DNA from: Oxalobacteraceae bacterium
GTDB lineage: Bacteria; Pseudomonadota; Gammaproteobacteria; Burkholderiales; Burkholderiaceae_D
Assembly: GCA_027485535.1 (NCBI GenBank)
Contig: JAIXQV010000001.1
Location: 1 to 24,214 of the forward strand
Direction of reading: 5' to 3'
Length of the DNA stretch: 24,214 nt
This document shows positions 7,596 to 15,062 of the stretch, piece by piece; within the stretch, counting starts at the first letter, position 1, and every line of letters begins with the position of its first letter. The notes under the pieces were generated by a model that saw nothing but the letters and a program-made list of their open reading frames with translations, made no database searches and was not told the DNA's origin. Both the position numbers and the translations under genes were made by a program.

Positions 7596-8588
7596 TTACT
7601 GCCCGCGCTGATATTTATTGACCGCGCGATTATGATCGTCGAGGTTATTGGAGAACTCGCTGCTACCGTCGCCGCGCGCAACGAAATAAAGCGCCTCGGT
7701 GGCTGCCGGATTCAGCGCCGCATTCAAGGCAGCACGCCCCGGCAAGGCAATCGGCGTCGGTGGCAAGCCAGGGCGCATGTAGGTGTTGTAGGGCGTATCA
7801 GTTTGCAGGTCAACTTTGCGTAAGTTGCCATCGAAGGTCGGGCCGATGCCATAAATCACGGTGGGATCGGTCTGCAGCAGCATGCCGCGCTTTAATCGAT
7901 TCACAAATACCGCTGCTACCTTCTGGCGATCAGCCGCCGCTCCGGTCTCTTTCTCGACGATCGACGCCATGATCAAGGCGTCGTAGGGCTCCTTGAACGG
8001 TAACTGTGGCGCGCGCTTGGCCCATGCCTCGTCTAGCATTTTGAGCATGCGTTGGTGTGCTTGCTGCATCACCAACAGATCGCTGGTGCCACGGTCGAAG
8101 AAATACGTATCCGGGTAAAACAAACCCTCAGGAAAGCTGTAGCCCGGCGCGACTTTTTGCATAAGTGTCGGCACATCCATCTCGGCGCTGTCCTGACGCA
8201 AGTATTTTTGTCGGCTGATCTCGGCGCGCATTTGCGCAAAATTCCAGCCTTCGATAATCGTCAGCGACTCTTTGATGGTATTGCCGCGCGCCAGCGTATC
8301 CAGCAGCGACAGCGGTGTGGTTCCGCCCTCGACCCGGTAGCTACCCGCTTTAAGGCTGCGGGTACCCGAGCCGCGCGCTAGAACTTCCATCAGGAGGGGT
8401 GAGGCCGGCACGCCAGCCTGCTGCACTTGTCGCATCGCAGCACGAATACTGCTGCCTTGGGCAATATTGAACTCGATAGCGGCAGAATCAGCCGGCATCA
8501 GCGGGTCCCGCGCCCAATAAATGAAGCCAGCGGCAGCTGCCAGCACCAGAAGCGCCAACAGCGCGACGAGTTTTTTAATTACTGCCAT
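7596..8588 (-). CDS. mltG: Endolytic murein transglycosylase MltG
   Basis: MltG is an inner-membrane YceG-family lytic transglycosylase that cuts nascent glycan strands and is thought to terminate their growth. The 330-residue product begins with a basic residue pair and a single hydrophobic segment at about 7-25 (membrane anchor), then a LysM-like region (FNIAQGSSIRAAM, near 40-52), FPEGLFYPDTY at 152-162, and ASIVEKETG with the catalytic glutamate Glu212, followed by VFVNRLKRGMLLQTDPTVIYG. The ATG at 8588 is preceded by GGGGA five bases upstream. It is the first gene of the seven-gene minus-strand run and is divergent from ygfZ. Confidence 0.95.
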   Translation of the reverse strand: MAVIKKLVALLALLVLAAAAGFIYWARDPLMPADSAAIEFNIAQGSSIRAAMRQVQQAGVPASPLLMEVLARGSGTRSLKAGSYRVEGGTTPLSLLDTLARGNTIKESLTIIEGWNFAQMRAEISRQKYLRQDSAEMDVPTLMQKVAPGYSFPEGLFYPDTYFFDRGTSDLLVMQQAHQRMLKMLDEAWAKRAPQLPFKEPYDALIMASIVEKETGAAADRQKVAAVFVNRLKRGMLLQTDPTVIYGIGPTFDGNLRKVDLQTDTPYNTYMRPGLPPTPIALPGRAALNAALNPAATEALYFVARGDGSSEFSNNLDDHNRAVNKYQRGQ

Positions 8589-8629
8589 TTCAATCCCCAG
8601 ACCGGCCAACGCGTTTTCAAGCGCGCCTC

Positions 8630-8635
8630 TATAAT
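8630..8635 (+). promoter_or_regulatory. Candidate -10 box for ygfZ
   Basis: A perfect TATAAT lies between the divergent mltG and ygfZ genes. Transcription would start near 8642, which makes the ATG at 8645 nearly leaderless and favours the ATG at 8678 as the start of ygfZ. No good -35 hexamer is seen at the right distance (about 8606-8612). Confidence 0.4.
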
Positions 8636-8677
8636 TCGGCCTCAATGATAGTCGCGAAACCGAATTTACCGGAATTC

Positions 8678-9709
8678 ATGTCAGCACCTGCTGGCTCTTG
8701 GTCGGATTTTCTCGTCAGCCTCGGCGCGACGCCGGCTACCGACAGCCCGGCCAGACTGCCTGACTTTGGCGCGCATCCCGAGGCCGGTAGCGGCTTTCTC
8801 TGTGCGCTGGGTCATCTCGGCGTGATCGAAGCCACTGGCGACGATGCCGCTGGATTTCTGCATAACCAACTGACCAACGACGTTCTCGGCCTGGACTTGA
8901 GCCATGCGGTGTTGGCGGGTTATTGCTCCCCCAAAGGACGACTGCTTGCCACTTGTCTGGTCTGGCGCAGCGGCACAAGTATTTTCCTGGCGCTGCCACG
9001 TGAACTGCTGCCAAGCATCCTGAAGCGGCTACAGTTGTTCGTGCTTCGCTCAAAAGTCAAGCTGCAAGACGCCAGCGAACAATACGTCATGCTCGGTGCT
9101 GCCAGCGCTAGTTTTGATGCCGTGCCCTCGGTGTGGGAATGCGTGACGGACGACAACGGCACCCTAATTCGCGTGCCCGATGCCGGCAAGCTGCAACGAC
9201 TACTGTGGATCAGCGCTCCTGATCAAGCAAAGCATCAATGGCTGGCTTGGTCATCGCAACTACCTGTCACCTCCTCGACACTGTGGCGATGGAGCGAGAT
9301 CATCGCCGGATTACCTCAGGTGGTCGAAGCCACGCGCGAGCAATTCGTACCGCAAATGATCAACTTCGAGTTGGTGGGTGGTGTGAATTTCAAGAAAGGC
9401 TGCTACCCGGGTCAGGAAGTCGTCGCGCGTAGTCAATACCTTGGCAAGACCAAGCGTCGCACCGTACTGGCGTTTTGCAATGACTCGACCGAACCGGCGG
9501 CATCCGCGGGCATGGAAGTGTTTTCATCTGCCGACCCGGCACAACCCTGCGGCATGGTCGTGAATGCCGAGGCAGGCCCTGATGGCCGCATGGCTTGCCT
9601 GGTCGAACTCAAGATGGAAGCGCTCTCTGCGAGCGTTCATCTGCGCTCGGTCAATGGACCCGTGCTGGAATTCGGCGAACTTCCCTACGCACTGAACGCT
9701 GAGACATGA
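8678..9709 (+). CDS. ygfZ: YgfZ/GcvT-like folate-binding protein (Fe-S cluster maintenance)
   Basis: YgfZ is a folate-dependent protein related to the glycine-cleavage T protein; it supports the activity of certain iron-sulfur enzymes such as MiaB. The product (343 residues) has the diagnostic motif KGCYPGQEVVAR with its conserved Cys near residue 242, preceded by FVPQMINFELVGGVNF, and the N-terminal GDDAAGFLHNQLTND. I prefer the ATG at 8678 (MSAPAGSWSDFL) because the family begins there, GGAATT precedes it and the only good -10 box would leave the ATG at 8645 without a leader; the 8645 start (11 residues longer) cannot be excluded. The stop overlaps the next start in an ATGA, so the two genes are coupled. 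Confidence 0.93.
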   Translation: MSAPAGSWSDFLVSLGATPATDSPARLPDFGAHPEAGSGFLCALGHLGVIEATGDDAAGFLHNQLTNDVLGLDLSHAVLAGYCSPKGRLLATCLVWRSGTSIFLALPRELLPSILKRLQLFVLRSKVKLQDASEQYVMLGAASASFDAVPSVWECVTDDNGTLIRVPDAGKLQRLLWISAPDQAKHQWLAWSSQLPVTSSTLWRWSEIIAGLPQVVEATREQFVPQMINFELVGGVNFKKGCYPGQEVVARSQYLGKTKRRTVLAFCNDSTEPAASAGMEVFSSADPAQPCGMVVNAEAGPDGRMACLVELKMEALSASVHLRSVNGPVLEFGELPYALNAET

Positions 9710-9990
9710 GTGATATCTATGTCTACTATCGGGTGCGAATCGAATTGGCTGCGTTGATGTTGCCCCATGTGCGGGCAATGCAGGAAAGGCTGCGCGAAGC
9801 CTACGGCGTTGATGCGCTGCTAAAACGTCGCCCCGAAGAAAAAGACGGCGCCCAAACCTGGATGGAAATTTACCCTTCGGTACCAGACGATTTTCTTGGT
9901 GCTTTGGAGCAGGCGGCGATTAATGCGCATTTGCCGATAGACGGCGGGCGCCATATAGAAATTTTTGTGGATTTGCCCCAATGTGCCTGA
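9706..9990 (+). CDS. DUF4936 family protein
   Basis: A 94-residue cytoplasmic protein with no signal peptide or membrane segment. I recognise it as DUF4936, a small family I associate with betaproteobacteria and often located just after ygfZ; its function is not known. Visible features are an N-terminal strand DIYVYYRVR, a central basic-acidic stretch LLKRRPEEKDGAQTWMEIYP and a C-terminal strand IEIFVDLPQCA, a pattern consistent with a small ferredoxin-like alpha/beta fold. Its ATG overlaps the ygfZ stop by four bases and its 3' end overlaps the NRDE gene by ten, so the three are almost certainly one transcript. Confidence 0.85.
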   Translation: MSDIYVYYRVRIELAALMLPHVRAMQERLREAYGVDALLKRRPEEKDGAQTWMEIYPSVPDDFLGALEQAAINAHLPIDGGRHIEIFVDLPQCA

Positions 9991-10697
9991 TTGTTTTTGC
10001 TTGGAAGCTGATACCGCAATGCCCGCTGGTGCTGGCCGCCAACCGTGACGAGTTTTTTTCTCGGCCGGCGCAGCCTGCTGATTGGTGGTCCGATCAACCT
10101 AATGTGTTTGCCGGGCGCGATCTGGAGGGTGGCGGCACATGGCTCGGGGTGAATCAGCAGGGACGCTTCGCAGCGCTGACCAATATTCGCAACGGCTACG
10201 AGCCATCGCGCGAGAAGCGCTCTCGCGGCGAGTTGGTCTCGAATTTTCTCAGTCAGGATATCTCTGCGCAGGCCTACCTTGAGCAGGTTCGCTCGAACGG
10301 TGAGCACTACAACGGCTTCAACCTGATTCTGGGCGATGAGCAAGCGATGTACTGGGTGTCGAATGGCAACGAGAGCGACTGGCAAGCGATTGAGCCCGGC
10401 ATCTATGGCCTATCGAATGGCACATTGGATTCGCCCTGGCCGAAGGTAGTGCGTGCCAAAGCGCAATTTGCCAGCTTGCTGTGCCAAGGCGCGCCGGATG
10501 ATGCTTATTTCGAGATGTTGTCGGATACGACGCGAGCTGCCGACAGCCGACTGCCCGACACCGGTGTCAGCCTTGAACTCGAGCGCATGCTATCGCCGAT
10601 CTGTATCGAGTCCGAGCACTACGGCACGCGTGCGTCCAGCATTGTGCGTGTTCATGCCGGCGGCAAGGCCGAGCTTCGCGAGCGCGTGATCCGGTAA
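9981..10697 (+). CDS. NRDE (TANGO2-like) family protein
   Basis: The 238-residue product belongs to the NRDE family, related to eukaryotic TANGO2. The biochemical role in bacteria is unsettled; recent work on TANGO2 relatives points to haem trafficking or lipid/CoA homeostasis. The family hallmarks are the N-terminal Met-Cys (Cys2), the name-giving NRDE at 21-24 within LAANRDEFFSRP, GGTWLGVN near 50-57 and ALTNIRNG. Later family segments include GFNLILGD and YGLSNGTLDSPWPKV. It starts within the last ten bases of the DUF4936 gene. A long inverted repeat begins inside its last codons (see 10688-10763). Confidence 0.9.
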   Translation: MCLIVFAWKLIPQCPLVLAANRDEFFSRPAQPADWWSDQPNVFAGRDLEGGGTWLGVNQQGRFAALTNIRNGYEPSREKRSRGELVSNFLSQDISAQAYLEQVRSNGEHYNGFNLILGDEQAMYWVSNGNESDWQAIEPGIYGLSNGTLDSPWPKVVRAKAQFASLLCQGAPDDAYFEMLSDTTRAADSRLPDTGVSLELERMLSPICIESEHYGTRASSIVRVHAGGKAELRERVIR

Positions 10698-10763
10698 ACG
10701 ACGAAGGTCATCGTGCGCTACGGCTGCCTGCCCTCATAAACTTCTCGCTTCGTCGCCCGGATC
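10688..10763. repeat. Interrupted inverted repeat across the NRDE stop codon
   Basis: GATCCGG (10688-10694), then TAAA, then CGACGAAG (10699-10706) on the left are matched by CTTCGTCG (10748-10755), C, then CCGGATC (10757-10763) on the right. That is 15 paired bases in two blocks with a 41-base loop. It is followed by ATCTTTTTGG, so as RNA it could work as a terminator for the ygfZ operon, though the loop is long for one. Confidence 0.55.
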
Positions 10764-10791
10764 ATCTTTTTGGAATATTCCAAAAAGGATC
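10760..10791. repeat. Perfect AT-rich palindrome flanked by GATC
   Basis: CTTTTTGGAAT/ATTCCAAAAAG at 10766-10787 is a 22-bp perfect palindrome with no spacer. It is extended by GATC at 10760-10763 pairing with GATC at 10788-10791 after a 2-base bulge. The left GATC is shared with the preceding inverted repeat. It could be a protein-binding site or a bidirectional terminator. Confidence 0.6.
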
Positions 10792-10850
10792 TGCCATTCA
10801 GGCCAAAAATTTCATGGAACAAAATGCTGCCCGTTGTTACTCACGGGCCG

Positions 10851-10867
10851 ACGGCCTTTTAGGCCGT
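10851..10867. repeat. Short stem-loop ACGGCC-TTTTA-GGCCGT
   Basis: A 6-bp stem (10851-10856 with 10862-10867) and a 5-base loop lie in the spacer before the secreted-protein gene. There is no T-run on either side, so a terminator is not supported. Function unknown. Confidence 0.4.
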
Positions 10868-10886
10868 GATTCGAGGTAATGGCTAG

Positions 10887-10908
10887 TCAGCGATCTGCTG
10901 ATATCAGC
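10887..10908. promoter_or_regulatory. Candidate operator: overlapping TCAGC/GCTGA dyads
   Basis: TCAGC (10887-10891), GCTGA (10897-10901) and TCAGC (10904-10908) form two overlapping dyads; the second is the perfect 12-bp palindrome GCTGATATCAGC (10897-10908). It lies 44 bases before the ATG of the secreted-protein gene, where an operator would be expected. No cognate regulator is identified. Confidence 0.35.
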
Positions 10909-10952
10909 CCGGCACCTCCTCCATTTACTCACCCTCGAGGAAGTACTTTTTC

Positions 10953-11651
10953 ATGAACGCTTCAAATCTTGGCGTCCGGCTCGCCGGTTTCGTCTTTGTC
11001 GGTATTAGCTGCGCCCACGCAGATATCATCACTTCAATGGCCGAGCTAGAGGCTAATCCTCGCGCGGCCGCCTATTTCAAATCGCCGTCCACAACCGAAG
11101 CTATCGCGCAAATGGCGCTGGCCAAGGAAAGGAAATTCGGCATGCAGCCTGAATGCGGCGCTCACGAGGCGAAATTTGTGACGATGGATGTTCTGTCACC
11201 GATAGAGTTCCCGGCAGAACAAGAGCATCCCACTAAGGGCCGTTGGCAGGCCATCATTGAGTTGCATCGGTGCGGGCAACGTCGCGCCTACTCTGCCATC
11301 ATCGGCGCTACTGATCGAGCGGCGCCGAAACCGAAATTTGTTTCTGCGGGGCTATCTCTCGCGAATGAACGCTTGATCATCGACGCCGTTGGCTCTGCTT
11401 TATTTGCAGTCGTGTTAAGAGACCCTGAGACATCGAAGTGCAAGGACATTGAGTTCTTCAATCTCGCTGTCACCGAACCGCCAACTCTTTCCCGATCACG
11501 AACAGGCCTTACCGCTGGAAAATGGAAGGAGAACTGGACCTTCTGGGTCTGCGGAAAACTTCATTCTGTCGAAATGCGCTTCGAACCAGATAAAAACGGC
11601 AATGGGATCCGGTTCTTCGTTGATGCCGGCACTCTGGCCAAGCAGCCCTAA
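10953..11651 (+). CDS. Unrecognised secreted protein with four cysteines
   Basis: I do not recognise this 232-residue protein. It starts with a likely Sec signal peptide (hydrophobic 7-20, predicted cut after AHA at 21-23), so it should be periplasmic or exported. The mature part has four cysteines (68, 107, 163, 200), enough for two disulfides. Two similar segments are visible: Trp98...Cys107-Gly followed by a basic strand, and Trp195...Cys200-Gly followed by SVEMRFEPDKNGNGIRFFV, suggesting a small beta-rich domain or an internal duplication. GAGGAA lies ten bases before the ATG. It stands alone after a dyad-rich spacer and ends 19 bases from the convergent acetyltransferase gene. Confidence 0.75.
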   Translation: MNASNLGVRLAGFVFVGISCAHADIITSMAELEANPRAAAYFKSPSTTEAIAQMALAKERKFGMQPECGAHEAKFVTMDVLSPIEFPAEQEHPTKGRWQAIIELHRCGQRRAYSAIIGATDRAAPKPKFVSAGLSLANERLIIDAVGSALFAVVLRDPETSKCKDIEFFNLAVTEPPTLSRSRTGLTAGKWKENWTFWVCGKLHSVEMRFEPDKNGNGIRFFVDAGTLAKQP

Positions 11652-11670
11652 ATGGGCAGCATGGCACGTC

Positions 11671-12093
11671 TCATACAGCCAAAATCATCTGTCGGTGAGG
11701 AATGCCCGCCTCCATAAACTCCTCGCCGAGCAGTTCAAACCCATAGCGCATATAAAAGCCAACCGCATGCGTCTGCGCATGCAGTACCAGCTTGCTGTAG
11801 CCCAGCCGCTTCGCTTCATCAAGCAACGCGCGTAGCACCTGAGCGCCTATGCCCTGACCGCGCGCCGATTTGCGCACCGCCATACGGCCGATATGGCCAT
11901 CGGGCAGCAAACGACCCGTTGCGATGACCTGACCTGCTTCGTCATACGCGACCGCATGGGTACTCACCTCATCGGCCTCATCCCATTCGAGCTCACTGGG
12001 CACGCCCTGCTCGACAACGAAGACTTCAACGCGCAGTGATTGCGCGTGATCGCGCAAGCTGTCCCAATCACCGGTGACGATATTCAGCTTCAT
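11671..12093 (-). CDS. GNAT-family N-acetyltransferase (ElaA-like)
   Basis: The 140-residue product has the GNAT acetyl-CoA-binding motif A at 69-83 (GRMAVRKSARGQGIG) and the C-terminal FYMRYGFELLGEEF typical of the fold. The N-terminal RVEVFVVEQGVPSELEWDEAD resembles ElaA and related small acetyltransferases. Substrate unknown. The ATG at 12093 is chosen over the TTG at 12111 because GAGG lies eight bases before it. It is the last gene of a five-gene minus-strand run, 25 bases after the thioesterase gene. Confidence 0.9.
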   Translation of the reverse strand: MKLNIVTGDWDSLRDHAQSLRVEVFVVEQGVPSELEWDEADEVSTHAVAYDEAGQVIATGRLLPDGHIGRMAVRKSARGQGIGAQVLRALLDEAKRLGYSKLVLHAQTHAVGFYMRYGFELLGEEFMEAGIPHRQMILAV

Positions 12094-12118
12094 TCCAAAT
12101 GCCTCTGACAAAACATCG

Positions 12119-12553
12119 CTAGCGTGCTGCCGAATTTTTTTCCATCGCCATCAAACGCTCACGCCAGGCATCCGGCACCGGTACACTCTTGCGAATACGA
12201 CTGTCGGCGTACACATACATCATCTCGCCCGAGACCAGCAGCTGATCGCCCTGATAAATCTCGAGGATGAAACGCATTGAGCTACGGCCGATCTCGGCGC
12301 AGCGCACACCAATATCGAGCATGTCATCGAAGCGGGCAGGGGCGTGGTACTCCACACTTGCTTTGCGCGCGAACATTTCCAGACCGGCCTCGCTCTGCGC
12401 GATTACGTCCGGCAAGGCAGTGGTGCGCCAGTACTCGGTGAAGGCAACGTCGAAGTAATTCAAGTAATTGCCGTTGAAGACAATCGCCTGCATATCTACT
12501 TCCGACCAACGTACCCGCAGCTGATGAAAAAAACTAAAATCCTCACGCGCCAT
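12119..12553 (-). CDS. Hotdog-fold acyl-CoA thioesterase (YbgC/4HBT type)
   Basis: The 144-residue product is a single hotdog domain of the 4-hydroxybenzoyl-CoA thioesterase type, which hydrolyses acyl-CoA thioesters. The active-site motif is RWSEVDMQAIVFNGNYLNYFD at 15-35 with the catalytic Asp20, followed by ASVEYHAPARFDDMLDIGVR. AAAGGA nine bases before the ATG at 12553 supports the start. It begins 11 bases after the SDR gene. Its place behind two oxidoreductases suggests it releases a CoA product of the same pathway; the acyl chain cannot be inferred. Confidence 0.9.
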   Translation of the reverse strand: MAREDFSFFHQLRVRWSEVDMQAIVFNGNYLNYFDVAFTEYWRTTALPDVIAQSEAGLEMFARKASVEYHAPARFDDMLDIGVRCAEIGRSSMRFILEIYQGDQLLVSGEMMYVYADSRIRKSVPVPDAWRERLMAMEKNSAAR

Positions 12554-12564
12554 GCATTGATCCT

Positions 12565-13470
12565 TTAGTCTTCGCGTAAACCTGCACGCCACTGATCACG
12601 CAGCTTGGGCGCTTGTTCATAGGGGTCGCTCGGGTTGCGCACTTGAAGAATATCTTGCATACGGCGTTCAACATTACCGAGTGCTTGCGGATGCGAGTAA
12701 ATATAGAACTGACGCGCACGGATCGCATCAAACGTCATCTGCGCAACCTCTGCTGCGCTCACCTTGCCAGAGGTGACCGCTTTTTCCAGCATGGCTTGCG
12801 ACAGCTGCTGGCTACGAGTTGCCGGTTCTGCCGGCCTGGCATCTAACGGTCTTACGCTTTCGGATTGGCTGATCCCGGTCGGCACAAAATAAGGGCATAG
12901 CACCGACACCCCAAGGCTCGACTCAATCAGGCTGAGGTCGTGATACAGCGTCTCGGTCAGGGCGACCACAGCGTGCTTGGAGACGTTATAAACCCCCATG
13001 GCAGGTGGTGTCAGCAGACCCGCCATCGAGGCAGTGTTGACGATATGCCCTTGAAACGTCGGGTCCGCTTTCTCGCTGGCCAGCATGATGGGCGTAAATA
13101 CCCGCACGCCATGAATCACACCCCACAAGTTCACACCGAGTACCCACTCCCAATCGTGCTGGGTACTCTCCCAGATCAAGCCACCCGAGCCAACCCCCGC
13201 GTTATTGAACACCAGATGAATTGCACCAAAACGCGAAAGTGCCGCCTGCGCCAGCGACTCGACCTCATCGCCATGGCGTACATCGCAGACCTGGCTCATT
13301 ACCTCGGCGCCGAGTGAAATCGCGCTCGCCTCGGTTTGTTTGAGTGCATCTTGCTGCACGTCTGCAAGCACCAAGCGCATACCCAGCTTTGCGCCCAGCA
13401 GTGCAAACTCGCGCCCCAGCCCACTACCAGCGCCGGTGATGACAGCCGTTTTTTCGGCGAAGGATTGCAT
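12565..13470 (-). CDS. SDR-family oxidoreductase
   Basis: A 301-residue classical short-chain dehydrogenase/reductase. It has the nucleotide-binding TGAGSGLG at 12-19, an NNAG at 89-92, and the catalytic Ser148, Tyr161 and Lys165 (YNVSK). The acidic Asp37 at the end of the second strand (VLADV) hints at NAD(H) preference. The long C-terminal tail (RQFYIYSHPQALGNVERRMQDIL) is common in SDRs annotated near acyl-CoA or steroid-like metabolism. The ATG at 13470 lies eight bases after the reductase stop with only a weak ribosome site, so coupling is likely; the longer upstream frame is a shadow of that gene. Confidence 0.92.
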   Translation of the reverse strand: MQSFAEKTAVITGAGSGLGREFALLGAKLGMRLVLADVQQDALKQTEASAISLGAEVMSQVCDVRHGDEVESLAQAALSRFGAIHLVFNNAGVGSGGLIWESTQHDWEWVLGVNLWGVIHGVRVFTPIMLASEKADPTFQGHIVNTASMAGLLTPPAMGVYNVSKHAVVALTETLYHDLSLIESSLGVSVLCPYFVPTGISQSESVRPLDARPAEPATRSQQLSQAMLEKAVTSGKVSAAEVAQMTFDAIRARQFYIYSHPQALGNVERRMQDILQVRNPSDPYEQAPKLRDQWRAGLRED

Positions 13471-13478
13471 GCCAGCGG

Positions 13479-14474
13479 TCAGACCAGCTTCACCAGCTGC
13501 TTGCCAATATTTTTTCCGCGCAGCATACCGATGAAAGCTTCCGGTGCAGCAGCCAGTCCCTCGGCGATGGTCTCGCGGTAGTTCAGTTTTTTTGCAGCGA
13601 CTAATTGCCCTATCTCGGAAAGCCCTTGTGGCCACAATTCGAGATGCTCGGAAATGATGAAACCCTGCACCATTAAGCGCATCGACAGCACCTTGTGCAA
13701 AGAATGCACCGGCATTGGCTGACCATCGTAGCCGGAGATCATGCCGCACAAAGCGACCCGACCAAAGGGGTTCATCTGATTCAGGGCTGCATCCATCACC
13801 ACGCCACCCACGTTCTCGAACAAACCATCAATGCCATCGGGTGCAGCGGCTTTGATGTCGCCGAACAGGTTACCGGCCTTGTAGTCGATGCAGGCATCGA
13901 AGCCAAAGCTATCGACAACGAGCTGACACTTCGCCTTACCACCCGCGATACCAATCACGCGGCAACCTTGCAGCTTGGCGAGCTGGCCAACCACACTCCC
14001 CACAGCGCCGCTCGCGGCAGACACTGCGATGGTTTGCCCGGCCTTGGGCTGCAGAATCTGATTCAGTCCGTACCATGCAGTCATGCCCGGCATACCGACG
14101 ATACCGAGATAGGCGGATAAGGGAATCTGACTGCTGTCGACCTTCTTCAGCATGCTGCCATCGGAGACAGCCATCTCGCTCCAGCCCAGCATCCCAACCA
14201 CCTTATCGCCAGCCGCAAATTTCGGGTGCTTGGAGGCGATCACCTCGCCCGCGGTACCACCGATCATCACCTCATCAATGGCTTGCGGCGCGGCGTAGCT
14301 CTTGATGTCTTCAATGCGCATTCGCATGTAGGGGTCAAGCGAGAGGTAATGATTACGGACCAGAAGCTGGCCGTCGCCGATTTCTGGCACTGGTACAGTT
14401 TCGAGTCTGAAGTCGGTAGGCGCTACGCCCCCTTGAGGACGTGCGGCGAGAACAATGCGCTGATAGGTTTGCAT
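13479..14474 (-). CDS. NADP-dependent MDR oxidoreductase (CurA/YncB-like)
   Basis: The 331-residue product is a zinc-free medium-chain reductase of the leukotriene B4 12-hydroxydehydrogenase/CurA group, which reduces the double bond of alpha,beta-unsaturated ketones and aldehydes with NADPH. Marks are LSLDPYMRMRI at 44-54, the nucleotide motif AASGAVGSVVGQLAKLQG at 153-170, FENVGG and the C-terminal GKNIGKQLVKLV. AGGAAAA lies upstream of the ATG at 14474. It sits 13 bases after the Dabb gene and eight before the SDR gene. Natural substrate unknown. Confidence 0.93.
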   Translation of the reverse strand: MQTYQRIVLAARPQGGVAPTDFRLETVPVPEIGDGQLLVRNHYLSLDPYMRMRIEDIKSYAAPQAIDEVMIGGTAGEVIASKHPKFAAGDKVVGMLGWSEMAVSDGSMLKKVDSSQIPLSAYLGIVGMPGMTAWYGLNQILQPKAGQTIAVSAASGAVGSVVGQLAKLQGCRVIGIAGGKAKCQLVVDSFGFDACIDYKAGNLFGDIKAAAPDGIDGLFENVGGVVMDAALNQMNPFGRVALCGMISGYDGQPMPVHSLHKVLSMRLMVQGFIISEHLELWPQGLSEIGQLVAAKKLNYRETIAEGLAAAPEAFIGMLRGKNIGKQLVKLV

Positions 14475-14487
14475 ATGAGGTGTTTTC

Positions 14488-14793
14488 CTAGGCGACGTGA
14501 TAATCCATGCACTGCCGCTCAGACCGGACGGCAGCAACGAAGGGCTTGAGTGCGACATGCTGCGGGTGGTTTTGATAGGCATCGAGCGCCGCTGCAGATT
14601 CAAACACCGAATACAGAACGACGTCATAGGTGCATTCATAGCCTGGCTCGGCCAGCGCAACCTCGAAGGCCAGCGTGCCGGGAACAATATTCGCGCACGC
14701 GTCTAATAAAGATTTTAGTTTGGCCGCATTGGTCGACTTGTCTGCGCCCTCGGCATGCTCTTTTAACTGCCACATCACGATATGCTTGATCAT
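14488..14793 (-). CDS. Dabb (stress-responsive A/B barrel) domain protein
   Basis: A 101-residue single-domain protein of the Dabb family, dimeric alpha/beta barrels that include small stress proteins and some cyclases or ligand-binding proteins. Typical features are the N-terminal MIKHIVMWQLK, the middle YDVVLYSVFESAAALDAYQNHPQH and the end VAAVRSERQCMDY. GGAACGGAAG directly before the ATG at 14793 gives a good ribosome site. As first gene of the five-gene run it is probably next to the promoter, facing away from the transporter gene. Confidence 0.9.
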   Translation of the reverse strand: MIKHIVMWQLKEHAEGADKSTNAAKLKSLLDACANIVPGTLAFEVALAEPGYECTYDVVLYSVFESAAALDAYQNHPQHVALKPFVAAVRSERQCMDYHVA

Positions 14794-14922
14794 CTTCCGT
14801 TCCGCTTAACCAACCACGATAGATACTCTGCTAACCATCACCCAAAGCTCTGCGATTAGCCACCGCCATGGCGACCTGTATCGCCATCCTTGAGGGCGGT
14901 CGAGGATAGCACAGGGGCTTTT

Positions 14923-15002
14923 CTGCGAAACTGCGAGCCGACCCTGCGAAGTCGGCGTAAGGTTTTGTAAGTTTGAAGAAAGCGAACTGTAAGTTTTCAA
15001 AC
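14923..15002. promoter_or_regulatory. Repeat-rich region upstream of the MHS transporter
   Basis: The 269-base spacer between the Dabb gene and the transporter holds CTGCGAA at 14923 and 14944 with CTGCGAG at 14931 between them. A stem GCCGAC/GTCGGC lies at 14937-14942 and 14951-14956. Two GTAAGTTT copies start 22 bases apart (14967, 14989), and GTTTGAA/TTCAAAC form an inverted repeat (14971-14977, 14996-15002). This is a plausible regulator-binding or leader region; I could not place a clear -35/-10 pair. Confidence 0.35.
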
Positions 15003-15062
15003 CTACACTCGCCCGCAATGCTCCGGAAATCCGTTGCAATCATATAAATATAGGGAGACACC

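Noticed and set aside
13471..13749. N-terminal extension of the SDR gene
   Set aside because: It is out-of-frame sequence of the upstream reductase gene; the SDR nucleotide-binding motif starts right after the ATG at 13470.
15034..15048. TTGCAA and TATAAA near the transporter ATG as a promoter
   Set aside because: They are only three bases apart, and a start there would leave no room for the ribosome site at 15053-15058.
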